This document shows, in pieces, positions 18,703 through 28,800 of a DNA stretch of 56,921 nt. Position 1 is the first letter of the stretch. Each line of letters begins with the position of its first letter. A program made the translations under genes and the position numbers. The notes under the pieces were generated by a model, which was not told the DNA's origin, searched no databases, and was given only the letters and a program-made list of their open reading frames with translations. The stretch comes from Methylophaga sp. Its GTDB lineage: Bacteria > Pseudomonadota > Gammaproteobacteria > Nitrosococcales > Methylophagaceae. The stretch is from NCBI RefSeq assembly GCF_030651745.1, contig NZ_JAUSCC010000076.1, forward strand, positions 1 to 56,921, in the 5' to 3' direction.

Positions 18703-20370
18703 ATGCTTTTAAAACTAACAGGCGGACGTATTTTTGACCCGGCACACGATCAAAACGATGTGGTGAGGGATATTTATATTCGCGACGGACGCATTGTCGA
18801 AAAACCGGCAGATGGTCGTGTTGATGAAGAAATTGATGTCCGTGGCAAAGTGATTATGGCCGGTGCCATTGATATGCATACCCATATCGGCGGCGGCAAA
18901 GTTAATATTGCCCGCACCATGTTGCCGGAAGATCATGCCCAAGCCGTTTACGAACGTACCGAGCTGTTACGTTCCGGTACTGGCCATGCAGCACCCAGCA
19001 CATTAACCACCGGTTACCGTTATGCCGAGATGGGGTATACCGCCGGGTTTGAACCTGCGGTATTACCGGTTAATGCGCGCCAGGCCCATATGGAAATGCA
19101 TGACACACCGATTATTGATAAAGGTGGTTATGTAATGCTTGGCAGTGATGATTTTCTGCTGCGGATGATGGCGGCCAATTCTGATCAGGAAGCCATTAAC
19201 AACTATGTTGCCTGGACCATTAATCATGCTCAGGCTGTAGGTCTGAAAGTGGTTAACCCGGGTGGTATCAGCGCCTTCAAATTTAATCAGCGTAAGCTGG
19301 ATTTAGATGAGAAGAACGATTTTTATGGCGTAACACCGCGCGATATTCTGCATAGATTATCTCGTGCTGTGCAGGAAATCGGTGTACCACATCCATTGCA
19401 TGTGCATGGCTGTAACCTTGGTGTGCCAGGAAATATGCAAACCACATTGGATACCATTCAGGGTGCTGAAGGCATTCCGATGCATCTGACACATATCCAG
19501 TTTCACAGTTACGGCACTGAAGGTGATTTCAAATTCTCCTCCGGCGCAGCGGAAATTGCTGAAGCTATTAACAAACACAAAAATATAACTGTGGATGTCG
19601 GGCAGATTTTGTTCGGTCAGACGGTCACCGCCTCTGGCGATAATATGCGTCAGTTTGCCGGAGCCCCACATGCGCATCCAAACAAATGGGTGTGTATGGA
19701 TATTGAATGTGAAGCCGGTTGTGGTGTGGTGCCATTCAAATACAAAGATCAAAGTTATGTAAATGCGCTGCAATGGATGATAGGTCTGGAAACCTTTCTG
19801 ATGGTCGATGATCCCTGGCGTATATTCCTGACCACCGATCATCCAAACGGTGCGCCGTTTACCAGTTATCCACATCTGATTAAATTATTGATGGATAAGT
19901 CTTTCCGTAACGATATGCTGTCGACTTTGCACCCGGAAGCTCAGAAAGCAACACATCTGGCCTCATTGGATCGCGAATATTCGTTATATGAAATTGCCAT
20001 TATGACCCGCGCTGGTGCTGCCAAACTGGTTGGCCTGGCAGATCGTGGACATCTGGGAATTGGTGCAGCAGCGGATATTACCGTTTACACCGATAACAGC
20101 GATCGCGAGAAAATGTTCGAAAAACCGGATTATGTGTTTAAAGATGGCCAGATGGTAGTGCGTTATGGTCAGGTGATCAAAATCACCTGGGGTACCACCC
20201 ATGTGGTTAAACCGGAATATGACGTCAGTATTGAAAAACCGCTGCAGGAATATTTCGATAAATTCCATACCTTGAAAATGAGCAACTTCAAAATCAGTAA
20301 CGATGAAATTATCGATGATGGTCGTGGTAGCTTAACGATTCAGCCGCTGCATAAGGGAGGCAGACTATGA
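18703..20370 (+). CDS. fhcA: Formyltransferase/hydrolase complex catalytic subunit FhcA
   Basis: FhcA is the amidohydrolase-type subunit that releases formate from formylated methylofuran. The 555-residue protein shows the binuclear metal site of the family: AIDMHTHIGGGK (HxH), the lysine in GLKVVNPGG (carboxylated in the homologues), histidines in PLHVHGCNLG and THIQFHSYG, and the Asp in TTDHPNGAPF. It works with FhcD to turn formyl-H4MPT into formate. Its stop overlaps fhcD by four bases. A 172-residue reverse frame inside it is a shadow. Confidence 0.97.
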   Translation: MLLKLTGGRIFDPAHDQNDVVRDIYIRDGRIVEKPADGRVDEEIDVRGKVIMAGAIDMHTHIGGGKVNIARTMLPEDHAQAVYERTELLRSGTGHAAPSTLTTGYRYAEMGYTAGFEPAVLPVNARQAHMEMHDTPIIDKGGYVMLGSDDFLLRMMAANSDQEAINNYVAWTINHAQAVGLKVVNPGGISAFKFNQRKLDLDEKNDFYGVTPRDILHRLSRAVQEIGVPHPLHVHGCNLGVPGNMQTTLDTIQGAEGIPMHLTHIQFHSYGTEGDFKFSSGAAEIAEAINKHKNITVDVGQILFGQTVTASGDNMRQFAGAPHAHPNKWVCMDIECEAGCGVVPFKYKDQSYVNALQWMIGLETFLMVDDPWRIFLTTDHPNGAPFTSYPHLIKLLMDKSFRNDMLSTLHPEAQKATHLASLDREYSLYEIAIMTRAGAAKLVGLADRGHLGIGAAADITVYTDNSDREKMFEKPDYVFKDGQMVVRYGQVIKITWGTTHVVKPEYDVSIEKPLQEYFDKFHTLKMSNFKISNDEIIDDGRGSLTIQPLHKGGRL

Positions 20371-21269
20371 TCATCAATGGCGTCAGCATTGATAAAACCT
20401 TTGCCGAAGCTTTTCCAATGAAAGGCACGCGAATTATTATTACAGCCCAGAATCTGGAATGGGCAATGCATTCAGCAACAGCATTTACCGGGTTTGCAAC
20501 TTCGGTTATTGCCTGCGGATGTGAAGCGGCGATTGAACGAACATTGGATCCCTCAGAAACACCGGATGGTCGTCCTGGAGTTGCCTGCCTGATTTTTGCC
20601 ATGGGTGGCAAAGGTTTGGCAAAACAAGTGGAAACCCGCGCCGGTCAGTGCGTACTTACTTCTCCGACATCAGCATTATTTTCAGGTATCGAAGGCGATG
20701 ATGGAAATGAAATCGCTTTAGGTAAAAACCTGCGTTTCTTTGGTGATGGCTATCAGATATCCAAGATGATTGATGGCAAGCGTTACTGGCGTATTCCGGT
20801 AATGGATGGTGAATTTCTTACCCAGGAAAATACCGGGGTTGTTTCATCTGTAGGTGGTGGTAACTTCCTGATTCTGGCTGAATCTCAACCGCAGGCATTG
20901 GCGGCGTGTGAAGCGGCTGTTAAAGCGATGAAACAGCTGCCGAATATCATTATGCCGTTCCCGGGCGGGGTGGTGCGCAGTGGTTCAAAAGTGGGTTCAA
21001 AATATAAAGCACTGAATGCGTCAACCAATGATGCGTTTTGTCCGACCTTAAAAGGCCAGACTAAATCCGAGCTTTCTCCGGAAGTAGAATCGGTAATGGA
21101 AATTGTTATTGATGGCTTGAGTAAGGAAGATATTGATAAGGCCATGCGAGTCGGTATTCAGGCCGCCTGTGAACTGGGCGCTGAAAATGGTATTCGCCGA
21201 ATCAGTGCCGGTAATTATGGTGGCAAACTGGGCCCATTCCACTTTCATTTGCAGGAGATCATGGCATGA
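20367..21269 (+). CDS. fhcD: Formylmethanofuran:H4MPT formyltransferase FhcD (Ftr)
   Basis: FhcD transfers the formyl group between tetrahydromethanopterin and the methylofuran carrier. The 300-residue protein begins with the family's TFAEAFPMKGTRIIITAQN and holds GFATSVIACGCEAAIER, the NFLILAE region and a C-terminal KLGPFHFHLQEI, all typical of Ftr. It is coupled to fhcA and fhcC by four-base overlaps at both ends. In methylotrophs the Fhc complex is the last step of the H4MPT route for formaldehyde oxidation. Confidence 0.97.
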   Translation: MIINGVSIDKTFAEAFPMKGTRIIITAQNLEWAMHSATAFTGFATSVIACGCEAAIERTLDPSETPDGRPGVACLIFAMGGKGLAKQVETRAGQCVLTSPTSALFSGIEGDDGNEIALGKNLRFFGDGYQISKMIDGKRYWRIPVMDGEFLTQENTGVVSSVGGGNFLILAESQPQALAACEAAVKAMKQLPNIIMPFPGGVVRSGSKVGSKYKALNASTNDAFCPTLKGQTKSELSPEVESVMEIVIDGLSKEDIDKAMRVGIQAACELGAENGIRRISAGNYGGKLGPFHFHLQEIMA

Positions 21270-22081
21270 AAGCACTGACTCTTAAACTTAAAAACGATTT
21301 GGCGCAGCGTGTCGATTGCTCACCATTAACACCGGATAAACTGGCCGGTAACGATGTTGCAGATATTGCAGCGATGGAACTGGTCAGTGGTCGTTTAACA
21401 TTGCGGGTTGATGAGCTGTTTGAGATCAGCGGTGATGATGTCAATGATATTCACTTTGAAAATAGTTCTGCCAAGCTGGACCATATTGGTCATGCCATGA
21501 GTCAGGGGCGTATTACCATTGAAGGTGATGCTGGTGCCTACCTTGGCCAATTTATGACCGGCGGAAACATTGAAATCACCGGAAACACGTTTATTTATAC
21601 CGGCTGTGAAATGAAAGGCGGTCAAATCAAAATTAACGGTAATGCCGGTGATTTTGTCGGTGCGGCACGCAGCGGTTATAAAAATGGCATGACCGGCGGA
21701 ACCATTATAGTGACTGGCAATACCGGCGCACGTACTGGCGATCATATGCGTCGAGGCATGATTTTGATCGAAGGCAATGCTGGTGAATACTGTGGCTCAC
21801 GGATGATTTCCGGCACGATCGCCGTATTGGGTGATGTTGGCAAACATCTGGGGTATGCAATGAAACGCGGCACTTTGTTACTCACTAAAATGCCGCAGCA
21901 TGGCATCACGGCTAATTTTAATGATTGTGGTTCACATACCTTGGCATTTTTACCATTGATGTTTGCATCGTTTAAAAAACTGGATAGCCAGTTTGCCAAG
22001 GTTGAGGGTTTTTCTCGCGTGCGACGTTATGCCGGCGATGTCGGTGGCATCGGTATGGGTGAGATTCTGGTTAAAATTTAA
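21266..22081 (+). CDS. fhcC: Formyltransferase/hydrolase complex subunit FhcC
   Basis: FhcC is related to FwdC and to the C-terminal domain of the glutamate synthase large subunit. The 271-residue protein has repeated glycine motifs spaced about 19 residues apart (for example GAYLGQFMTGG, GDFVGAARSGYKNGMTGG, GARTGDHMRRG, GEYCGSRMISG, GKHLGYAMKRG), which build a right-handed beta helix. It is a structural subunit. It closes the operon and is followed by a perfect hairpin at 22092-22117. Confidence 0.96.
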   Translation: MKALTLKLKNDLAQRVDCSPLTPDKLAGNDVADIAAMELVSGRLTLRVDELFEISGDDVNDIHFENSSAKLDHIGHAMSQGRITIEGDAGAYLGQFMTGGNIEITGNTFIYTGCEMKGGQIKINGNAGDFVGAARSGYKNGMTGGTIIVTGNTGARTGDHMRRGMILIEGNAGEYCGSRMISGTIAVLGDVGKHLGYAMKRGTLLLTKMPQHGITANFNDCGSHTLAFLPLMFASFKKLDSQFAKVEGFSRVRRYAGDVGGIGMGEILVKI

Positions 22082-22091
22082 AGGCTTCAAA

Positions 22092-22117
22092 CAGGGAATT
22101 AGCCTTCTAATTCCCTG
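22092..22117 (+). terminator. Hairpin after the fhc operon
   Basis: A perfect 11-base stem (CAGGGAATTAG / CTAATTCCCTG) with a CCTT loop lies ten bases after the fhcC stop. No T-run follows directly; the nearest T-rich bases are about 15 bases on. It may end transcription weakly or protect the 3' end of the fhc message. The remaining 117 bases to fbp contain no clear promoter that I can fix. Confidence 0.6.
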
Positions 22118-22234
22118 AATACTCCCTATTTTATAACTCTGTCTTGGCATTTTTCCGCCTACTGGTTTACTCTCTCACTATCCGCTGTTCAGCAATCAGC
22201 CTTATCGTCAAACCCCCTGTAAAGAGAGAACTAT

Positions 22235-23245
22235 ATGTCTGATATCGGCAAATCTGTTAATCAGTTTATTGTTGAAGAACAAAGGTCTCACCCCGCTTCA
22301 ACAGGTGATCTGACAGGCTTATTGAACGATATCGTCAGCGCCTGCAAAAAAATCTCACACTTGGTCAGTCGTAGCAATATCATTGGTCTGGGCGGCTATG
22401 CCGACAGTGAAAATGTGCAGGGTGAAACCCAGAAAAAACTGGATATCATCACCAATGAAGTGATGGTCGACCACTTGAAGTGGACCGGTCATCTGGCTGC
22501 AATGGCTTCCGAAGAAATTGAAGATATCATTCAGATCCCCAGCAAGTTTCCCAAAGGAAAATATTTGATCTGTTTTGACCCGCTGGATGGATCATCAAAT
22601 ATTGATATCAATCTGTCGGTAGGGACTATTTTCTCTATTCTGCGTTGCCCTAATGATTGCAAAAACCCAACCTTGAAAGACTTTATGCAAAAGGGCACAG
22701 AGCAGGTTTGTGCAGGCTTTACCGTATATGGTCCGGCCACCATGTTGATTCTGACTACAGGTAATGGTGTTAACGGCTTCACGCTGGACAGTGATATAGG
22801 TGAATTTATTCTGACGCATCCTAATATGCGTATTCCAAAAGATACCGCTGAATTTGCCATTAATATGTCCAATCAGCGCTTTTGGGAGGCCCCGGTACAG
22901 AAATATGTCGATGAATGTATCAAAGGTCTGGAAGGCGAGCGGGAGAAAAATTTCAATATGCGTTGGGTGGCCTCAATGGTTGCTGAGGTATATCGGGTAC
23001 TGACTCGTGGTGGCATTTTCATGTATCCAATGGATTCCAAAATTGCCAAGCAGGGTGGCAAATTACGTTTAATGTACGAGGCTAACCCAATGAGTTTTAT
23101 TGTCGAGCAGGCAGGCGGTGTGAGCTCAACAGGAACAGAGCGTATTCTGGATATCCAACCGGAAAATATTCATCAGCGGGTCCCGGTCATTATGGGGTCG
23201 AAAAATGAAGTCGATAAAGTTGTTCGCTACCATCAAGAAAAATGA
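22235..23245 (+). CDS. fbp: Class I fructose-1,6-bisphosphatase
   Basis: Fbp removes the C1 phosphate of fructose-1,6-bisphosphate. The 336-residue protein has the metal-binding motifs MASEEIED and [13 protein letters not shown] of class I enzymes, and the later [20 protein letters not shown] with the catalytic-site acids. It follows the fhc operon. In a ribulose-monophosphate methylotroph it would recycle sugar phosphates; that assignment is inferred from context. An AGAGAG site precedes the ATG. Confidence 0.96.
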   Translation: MSDIGKSVNQFIVEEQRSHPASTGDLTGLLNDIVSACKKISHLVSRSNIIGLGGYADSENVQGETQKKLDIITNEVMVDHLKWTGHLAAMASEEIEDIIQIPSKFPKGKYLICFDPLDGSSNIDINLSVGTIFSILRCPNDCKNPTLKDFMQKGTEQVCAGFTVYGPATMLILTTGNGVNGFTLDSDIGEFILTHPNMRIPKDTAEFAINMSNQRFWEAPVQKYVDECIKGLEGEREKNFNMRWVASMVAEVYRVLTRGGIFMYPMDSKIAKQGGKLRLMYEANPMSFIVEQAGGVSSTGTERILDIQPENIHQRVPVIMGSKNEVDKVVRYHQEK

Positions 23246-23275
23246 TTTTTAGTTTTTTTGTAAGGAAGAACACCA

Positions 23276-23575
23276 ATGGAATGTTTGGTTTTTATAAAAC
23301 CTTATGCCGTAATCATTGGCTTATTTTTAGATGTGTTTGGCGTAGTACTCATTGCTATGGGAATTTGGATAACCATTAATAAAGCTAACGCCTTAGAAAA
23401 AATAGCTTTACCAATGCTAATGGATGATTTGGGTAGTCCTGAAAATGAACAACGTAATAATTTTTTATCGAAAAAAAGAGCGGAAGAACGCATAAAAGCT
23501 AGAAACTTCACATTGTGCGCATCCCTTTTTTTTATTATTGGTTTTGGGTTCCAAATTTATGGTTCTTGGCCATAA
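23276..23575 (+). CDS. Small hypothetical membrane protein
   Basis: I do not recognise this 99-residue protein. It has two predicted membrane segments, about residues 9-33 (YAVIIGLFLDVFGVVLIAMG) and 80-96 (LCASLFFIIGFGFQIYG). Between them is a charged, probably cytoplasmic, helical stretch rich in Glu, Asn, Arg and Lys. Its DNA is visibly more AT-rich than fbp. An AAGGA site precedes the ATG. It begins 30 bases after fbp and may share its transcript. Confidence 0.6.
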   Translation: MECLVFIKPYAVIIGLFLDVFGVVLIAMGIWITINKANALEKIALPMLMDDLGSPENEQRNNFLSKKRAEERIKARNFTLCASLFFIIGFGFQIYGSWP

Positions 23576-23664
23576 AGCCTTATAGCGATTGATTTGTAAT
23601 GATTTTCAACTCTGCGCCGATCTTTTGGTCGTAATAATCCATTCATGATTTTCAAGGAGATAGC

Positions 23665-24405
23665 ATGTTGCTGAAAAAAGGCTTATTGCTGGGGCTCACA
23701 TGGTTTTCGCTTTCGGCGACAGCTGGAAATATTGATTACCAGGTTAATGGTGAAAAATATGAAGGTTACTACGCCAGTCCTGCACAAAATTCACCGCTGG
23801 TTTTACTGATTCATGATTGGGATGGTCTGACTGATTATGAAATAAAGCGAGCCAATATGCTGGTTGAAGAAGGCTATGCAGTTTTTGCTGCTGATTTGTT
23901 TGGGAAAGGTATCCGTCCCACTGAGGACAAAGATAAAAAACAACATACCGGTGAGTTATATCAGGACCGGCAGAAAATGCGACAACTGATTAATGCTGCT
24001 ATGGATAAGGCAGTTGAGTTGGGTGCTAATCCACAGCAAGTTGTGGTGATGGGGTATTGTTTCGGAGGTGCTGCAGCGCTTGAAATGGCACGCTCGGGCA
24101 AGGATTTACAAGGTTTTGTCAGTTTTCATGGTGGTTTAACAACACCGGAAGGTCAGGATTATGCCAATACTTCAGCAGAGATCTTGGTGTTGCATGGTGC
24201 CGCTGATAAAGCCATCAGCATGCAGGAGTTTGCCCAGCTGAGCGTGGAACTTGAAACACATAACGTTGCCAATGAAATGATTGCCTATGGCGGTGCAGAT
24301 CACGCTTTTACCGTGTTTGGAATTGATCGTTATCACCCAGAGGCCGATGCGAAATCCTGGCAGCGTTTTTTAGCTTTCCTAAATGATAAGTTGGAGAAAG
24401 AGTAA
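23665..24405 (+). CDS. Exported dienelactone hydrolase-family protein
   Basis: This is an alpha/beta hydrolase of the dienelactone hydrolase type. After a signal peptide (about residues 1-21, ending SATAG), the catalytic triad is visible as Cys in MGYCFGGAAALEMA, Asp in LHGAADKAI and His in GGADHAFTVFG. The oxyanion and substrate loops LIHDWDGL fit the family. The nucleophile is a cysteine, as in true dienelactone hydrolases. The substrate is unknown, and its periplasmic location sets it apart from chlorocatechol-pathway enzymes. A strong AAGGAG site precedes the ATG. Confidence 0.87.
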   Translation: MLLKKGLLLGLTWFSLSATAGNIDYQVNGEKYEGYYASPAQNSPLVLLIHDWDGLTDYEIKRANMLVEEGYAVFAADLFGKGIRPTEDKDKKQHTGELYQDRQKMRQLINAAMDKAVELGANPQQVVVMGYCFGGAAALEMARSGKDLQGFVSFHGGLTTPEGQDYANTSAEILVLHGAADKAISMQEFAQLSVELETHNVANEMIAYGGADHAFTVFGIDRYHPEADAKSWQRFLAFLNDKLEKE

Positions 24406-24588
24406 AAAGTACAGGCAGAAAATACAGTACATGCTGAACCCGTGATAACCGTCTAACTCTCTGATATAAAAGCCGGCTTAATGAATTGATCCCAACGTTT
24501 AAAACAGATTTGTGGCATGATCCGCAGCTAAGGGTTGTAATAACAACTTTCATCCGATCAATTAATTTTACGTTCACTGGAGTGGTAC

Positions 24589-24984
24589 ATGCCTGCGTTG
24601 TTTATTGTGTTATTTATCGTCACGTTTTTTCCGATGATATTGGCATTTATCGGCGGTTATTTACGCTATAAACACGTTGATGTTTTTGATAACCGCCACC
24701 CAAGGGATCAACAAGCAGAGTTAACCGGAGTGGCTGCCCGAGTTTTAGCAGCACAGAAAAATGCCTGGGAAGCGTTGATTTTTTATTCGGCAGTCACTTT
24801 GCTGGCATTTTATTCCAGTGTGAATTTACGCGAACTGAGCGGTGCCGCTATCCTGTTTTTAGCTTGTCGAGTGTTACACCCCATCTTTTACGCATTGGAT
24901 ATGGCGGTGTTCCGTACACTGATTTTTATGGTCGGCTGGTTAAGTTGTGTTTATATTGCGATAAGAGCCTTTACCGCCGTTTAA
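24589..24984 (+). CDS. MAPEG-family membrane protein
   Basis: The 131-residue protein has four predicted membrane helices and the MAPEG pattern (membrane-associated eicosanoid/glutathione metabolism): RVLAAQKNAWEALIFYSAV in the second helix region and ACRVLHPIFYALD in the third. Bacterial members are mostly uncharacterised. A GGAGTGG site precedes the ATG. The 183-base gap upstream contains an inverted repeat GTTGTAATAACAAC (24535-24548) resembling elements found near the TonB receptor. Confidence 0.82.
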   Translation: MPALFIVLFIVTFFPMILAFIGGYLRYKHVDVFDNRHPRDQQAELTGVAARVLAAQKNAWEALIFYSAVTLLAFYSSVNLRELSGAAILFLACRVLHPIFYALDMAVFRTLIFMVGWLSCVYIAIRAFTAV

Positions 24985-25003
24985 TAAAGAGCTCAGTAAC
25001 AAG

Positions 25004-25261
25004 CTAGCGTGGTTTGTATTGGGTCGGGCAGTAGGCTCGCGAAATACGTGGATCACGCAAAGCTTGATGTTTGGTTTTTCGTCCCGCTACCCGTTCTCGC
25101 CATAAACGAAATGATCCCGGTTTCATTTCGCGTTGCATTAATTTAATCACCTGATTTTCCGCCAGACCATATAGCTGGAAGATCGCCTCGAACGGCGTTC
25201 GATCCTCCCACGCCATTTCAATGATTCGGGAAATATCCGCCAAACTTAGCGTTTCAGTCAT
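25004..25261 (-). CDS. TIGR03643-family small protein
   Basis: The 85-residue protein fits the TIGR03643 (DUF2805) family: ISRIIEMAWEDRTPFEAIFQ, then VIKLMQREMKPGSFRLWRER, then a basic tail. The central part resembles a helix-turn-helix, and the family is of unknown function. It is alone on the reverse strand, with divergent blc 49 bases upstream of its start. Confidence 0.8.
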   Translation of the reverse strand: MTETLSLADISRIIEMAWEDRTPFEAIFQLYGLAENQVIKLMQREMKPGSFRLWRERVAGRKTKHQALRDPRISRAYCPTQYKPR

Positions 25262-25310
25262 ACATGCTTCTCAGATATAAAATCCTAACTTAACCAAAGG
25301 TGTGTGAAAT

Positions 25311-25841
25311 ATGCGTCTATTTACTATTATCCTGCTCGCACTCGTATTAACTGCCTGTACTGGAACACCCAGAGGGGTCGAGCCGGTCAGTGGGTTTGAG
25401 CTGGATCGCTATCTGGGAAAGTGGTACGAAATTGCGCGCCTGGATCATTCCTTTGAGCGCGGCTTAACTTCTGTAACGGCTGATTACAGCTTGCGGGATG
25501 ATGGTCACGTTAAAGTGATTAACCGTGGTTACAATCAGGAAAAAAATCAGTGGAAAGAGGCTGAAGGAAAAGCCAAATTCGTCAATGATCCTGACACCGC
25601 TCAACTCAAAGTATCGTTTTTCGGACCGTTTTACGGCAGTTATATTGTGTTTGGTCTGGACAAACAGGATTACCAATATGCTTTTGTGGCGGGCCCTAAC
25701 CACGGCTATTTATGGTTATTGGCCCGTACTCCACAAGTTGATGAGGCAATAATTGAGCGCTTTATTAACGAAGCATCACAACGCGGTTTTAATACTGACG
25801 AGCTTATCTTTGTGGATCAAGATCAGGCGAGTGACGATTGA
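25311..25841 (+). CDS. blc: Outer-membrane lipocalin (Blc type)
   Basis: Blc lipocalins bind lipids at the outer membrane. The 176-residue precursor has a lipobox LTAC (Cys16) followed by Thr, which permits outer-membrane sorting. It then has the lipocalin signature DRYLGKWYEIARLDHSFERG and the second conserved region AFVAGPNHGYLWLLARTP. Its last 19 bases overlap the 3' end of the RND transporter gene on the other strand. Confidence 0.92.
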   Translation: MRLFTIILLALVLTACTGTPRGVEPVSGFELDRYLGKWYEIARLDHSFERGLTSVTADYSLRDDGHVKVINRGYNQEKNQWKEAEGKAKFVNDPDTAQLKVSFFGPFYGSYIVFGLDKQDYQYAFVAGPNHGYLWLLARTPQVDEAIIERFINEASQRGFNTDELIFVDQDQASDD

Positions 25842-28800
25842 ACTGGTCGATCCCGTTTGCGTTCTGTCCAGGATAAAATCGTGACCAATAAACTTGGCAG
25901 AAAGGTCAGCGTGATCAAGGTGGAAACCGCGATACCTACCAACACGACGATACCCACACCACGATAAAGCTCGGTACCGGCGCCAGGAATAAACACTAAA
26001 GGAGCCAGACCGAAAATGGTGGTCAATGTCGACATTAATATGGGTCGCAACCTTGTTGCCACGGCCTGATTAACTGCTGTATGCACAGAGATGGCTTTGT
26101 CAGTCAGATTGCGTCTTGCTTGTTCTACGATCAGAATCGGATTATTGACTACCGTACCTAATAAAATGACAAATCCCAGCATGGTAATCATGTCAAACGG
26201 TTGAATCACCGCGGGTAATCCGATGGCGTTTAATAAACTGCCGGAAGCATTCACTGCGACCAAGCCCACAATACCGCCGGCGATACCTAATGGCACGGTG
26301 GTCAGAATAATCAATGGGTAGCCCCAGTGCGAGAAGATCGCGACTAATACCAGATAAATTAAAATCACTGCGACCACGAGGTTTTCAGATAACGATTCCC
26401 GCGTGGCATCCAGCTGATCCGAAGCGCCGGAAATGGAAAGATTGATACCTTTGGCTACTTCACCTTCTGCCTGCATCGCCGGAATCATTTCGTTACGCAC
26501 TTTTTTGACGGCCGTTTCCAGCGCTACATCACGCGGTGGAATAATCAACAAGGTGACAGTTCGACGTCCATCCACGCGTCTAAGCGTTGCACTATCAACG
26601 GTTTCGACCAAATCAGCCAGTGCATTTAATGGCAGAATATCGCCATTAGGAGTAAGTACGGGCAGACCGGCTAATCCAGATAGATTCTGCTGTTGGCCTG
26701 AGGTACTAAACAGAAACATATCCACTTTGTCATCATCGATAAAAAACTCATCAACATAGGCACCATCACTTAATGCGGCGACCGAATAGCCAAAATCATG
26801 GGCGGTAAAACCAACTTCGGTTAACCGAGACCAGCGAGGACGAACTTCGATTAATGGTTGGTTCAATGATAACGAGCCAGGAATGGAATCTATCTGTGGA
26901 TTTTCAAATAACTGTTCAGCCCGTTTGAGGGCAAACTCTGCCGTGCTGTAGAGGTTATCCATATCCGGACCTGCAATATCCAGACTTACGGCGCGCGTAC
27001 CGCCCTGATCGCTGGAGATGATGGAACCACGTCCAGAAAATGCCCGCATTCCCGGATAGCTTTCAAATAAATCCGTTATGGCATTCATCATCAATTCAAT
27101 ATCTTGCGGTCTGGTGGGCTCACTGAGCAGTCTCAAACCGGTTGGAGTGGTGCGAATAAAATAATATGCGAGTGATGGAAGGAGCGCTTCTCCGCGATCA
27201 AACAACGTTGGATCAGCCCCATTGGCATCACTGAGCACCTGAATGACTTCCTCACTGATCCGTAACATTTCCGAGAGGTTGTAGCCGGGAGGAGGGATCA
27301 TGCTGGAAAAGGCTTTGGGTTCCTCACCTTCGGGCAGATATTCAGCGGGTGGCATCAAATACCATGCGGCGACCAAAGTTACCGATACAGTAACAATCAT
27401 GGTGCTCAGGCGTCTGAAAAAACCACCAGTCATCCAGTTAACGGTATGTAAAATAATACCGCGGCGATGTAAATCTTCCTGCGAACCGCGGCTTTTTCCA
27501 AGTCCAAAATGGGCGCAGGCAGCCGGTACCACTGTCACAGCAAATATCATGGAGGCCAGGATCGCGACCGAAATTGCAATAGCGATATCGGAATACAATT
27601 GACCGGCTTCTTCCTGCACAAATAACACAGGGGCAAAAACCAATATGGTAGTCATGCTGGAAGCCAAGACAGCGGTCCATACTTCACGAACACCGGTAAT
27701 AGCTGCTTCAATTCTATCGAGACCACGTCGCCGGGCCTGTTCAATGCTTTCTAATACGACAATGGTGTTATCCACCGTCATGCCTATTGCAAAAGCAATA
27801 CCGGCCAGTGAAATGACATTAATGGTGCGATCAAACAGCAATAAGCCTAGAAATGCGGCAATAATACAAACCGGCATGCCCATCAATCCGATAAGTGTGC
27901 CTTGCATACTCCGAAGGAATAAAAACAGAATGACGGTGGCCAACAATGCACCGAGTAGCAGATTTTGAGAGACATTCTGTATTGAGGATTCAACATAGCG
28001 GACGTCATCGCCGATCAATACTAATTCCAAGCCGTTAGGGTGCAGCAAATCGCGGCGCATTTCCTCAATAACCTGCATCATCGCGTATTTAATATTAATG
28101 ACGTTTGAGCCGGGTTCGCGTTTAACCGCCATTGTTAATCCGCGCTCATCATTGACCACGGCGACTTCCCGCACTTCATAGTGACCCAGATTAATCGTTG
28201 CCACATCTTTCAGCAGAATATCGGTACCGTTTCGGTGCGCCAGAATCAGGTTTTCCAACTCTTGCTGATTATCAAAACGGCCAACAGTTCTTATCAGATA
28301 ACGTTTTTTGCCATCATCCAAATCGCCGGCAGAAGTGTCACTATTGCGGGCACGGATGGCGTCGCGGACCTGAGTCAGGCTCAATCCTCGTTGAGCCAGT
28401 TTGGCGGGATCAATAAAGATCTGCATTTGCCTTTCAGCACCGCCCCGCAGCTGTACCTCGGAAACGCCTGGCACGCGTTCCATCTGGGTACGGATATTGT
28501 CATCGATAAAATCAGTGATCATATCGATATTCAGATTTAACGGATTACCGGGCAAAGGCGAAACTGCAAAATACATAAAGGCATTTTCTGAAAATGAGTT
28601 GCTGCGAATGCTGGGTTGATCGACATTTTCCGGATAGCTGGGAACCTGGCTCAACGCATTGGCAACTTCGATCAAGGTTTCATTGATCTCAACGCCAAAC
28701 GGGAAATCCAATTCAACATAGGAAACCCCCGTTTCGGCAAAAGATTCCATACGACGTAAATTGGGGATATTGCGTAAATAACGTTCTTGCTCAATCAGGA

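Noticed and set aside
19357..19875. 172-residue reverse-strand open frame inside fhcA
   Set aside because: It is the complement of conserved catalytic regions of fhcA and is rich in His/Met/Trp in a pattern typical of antisense frames.
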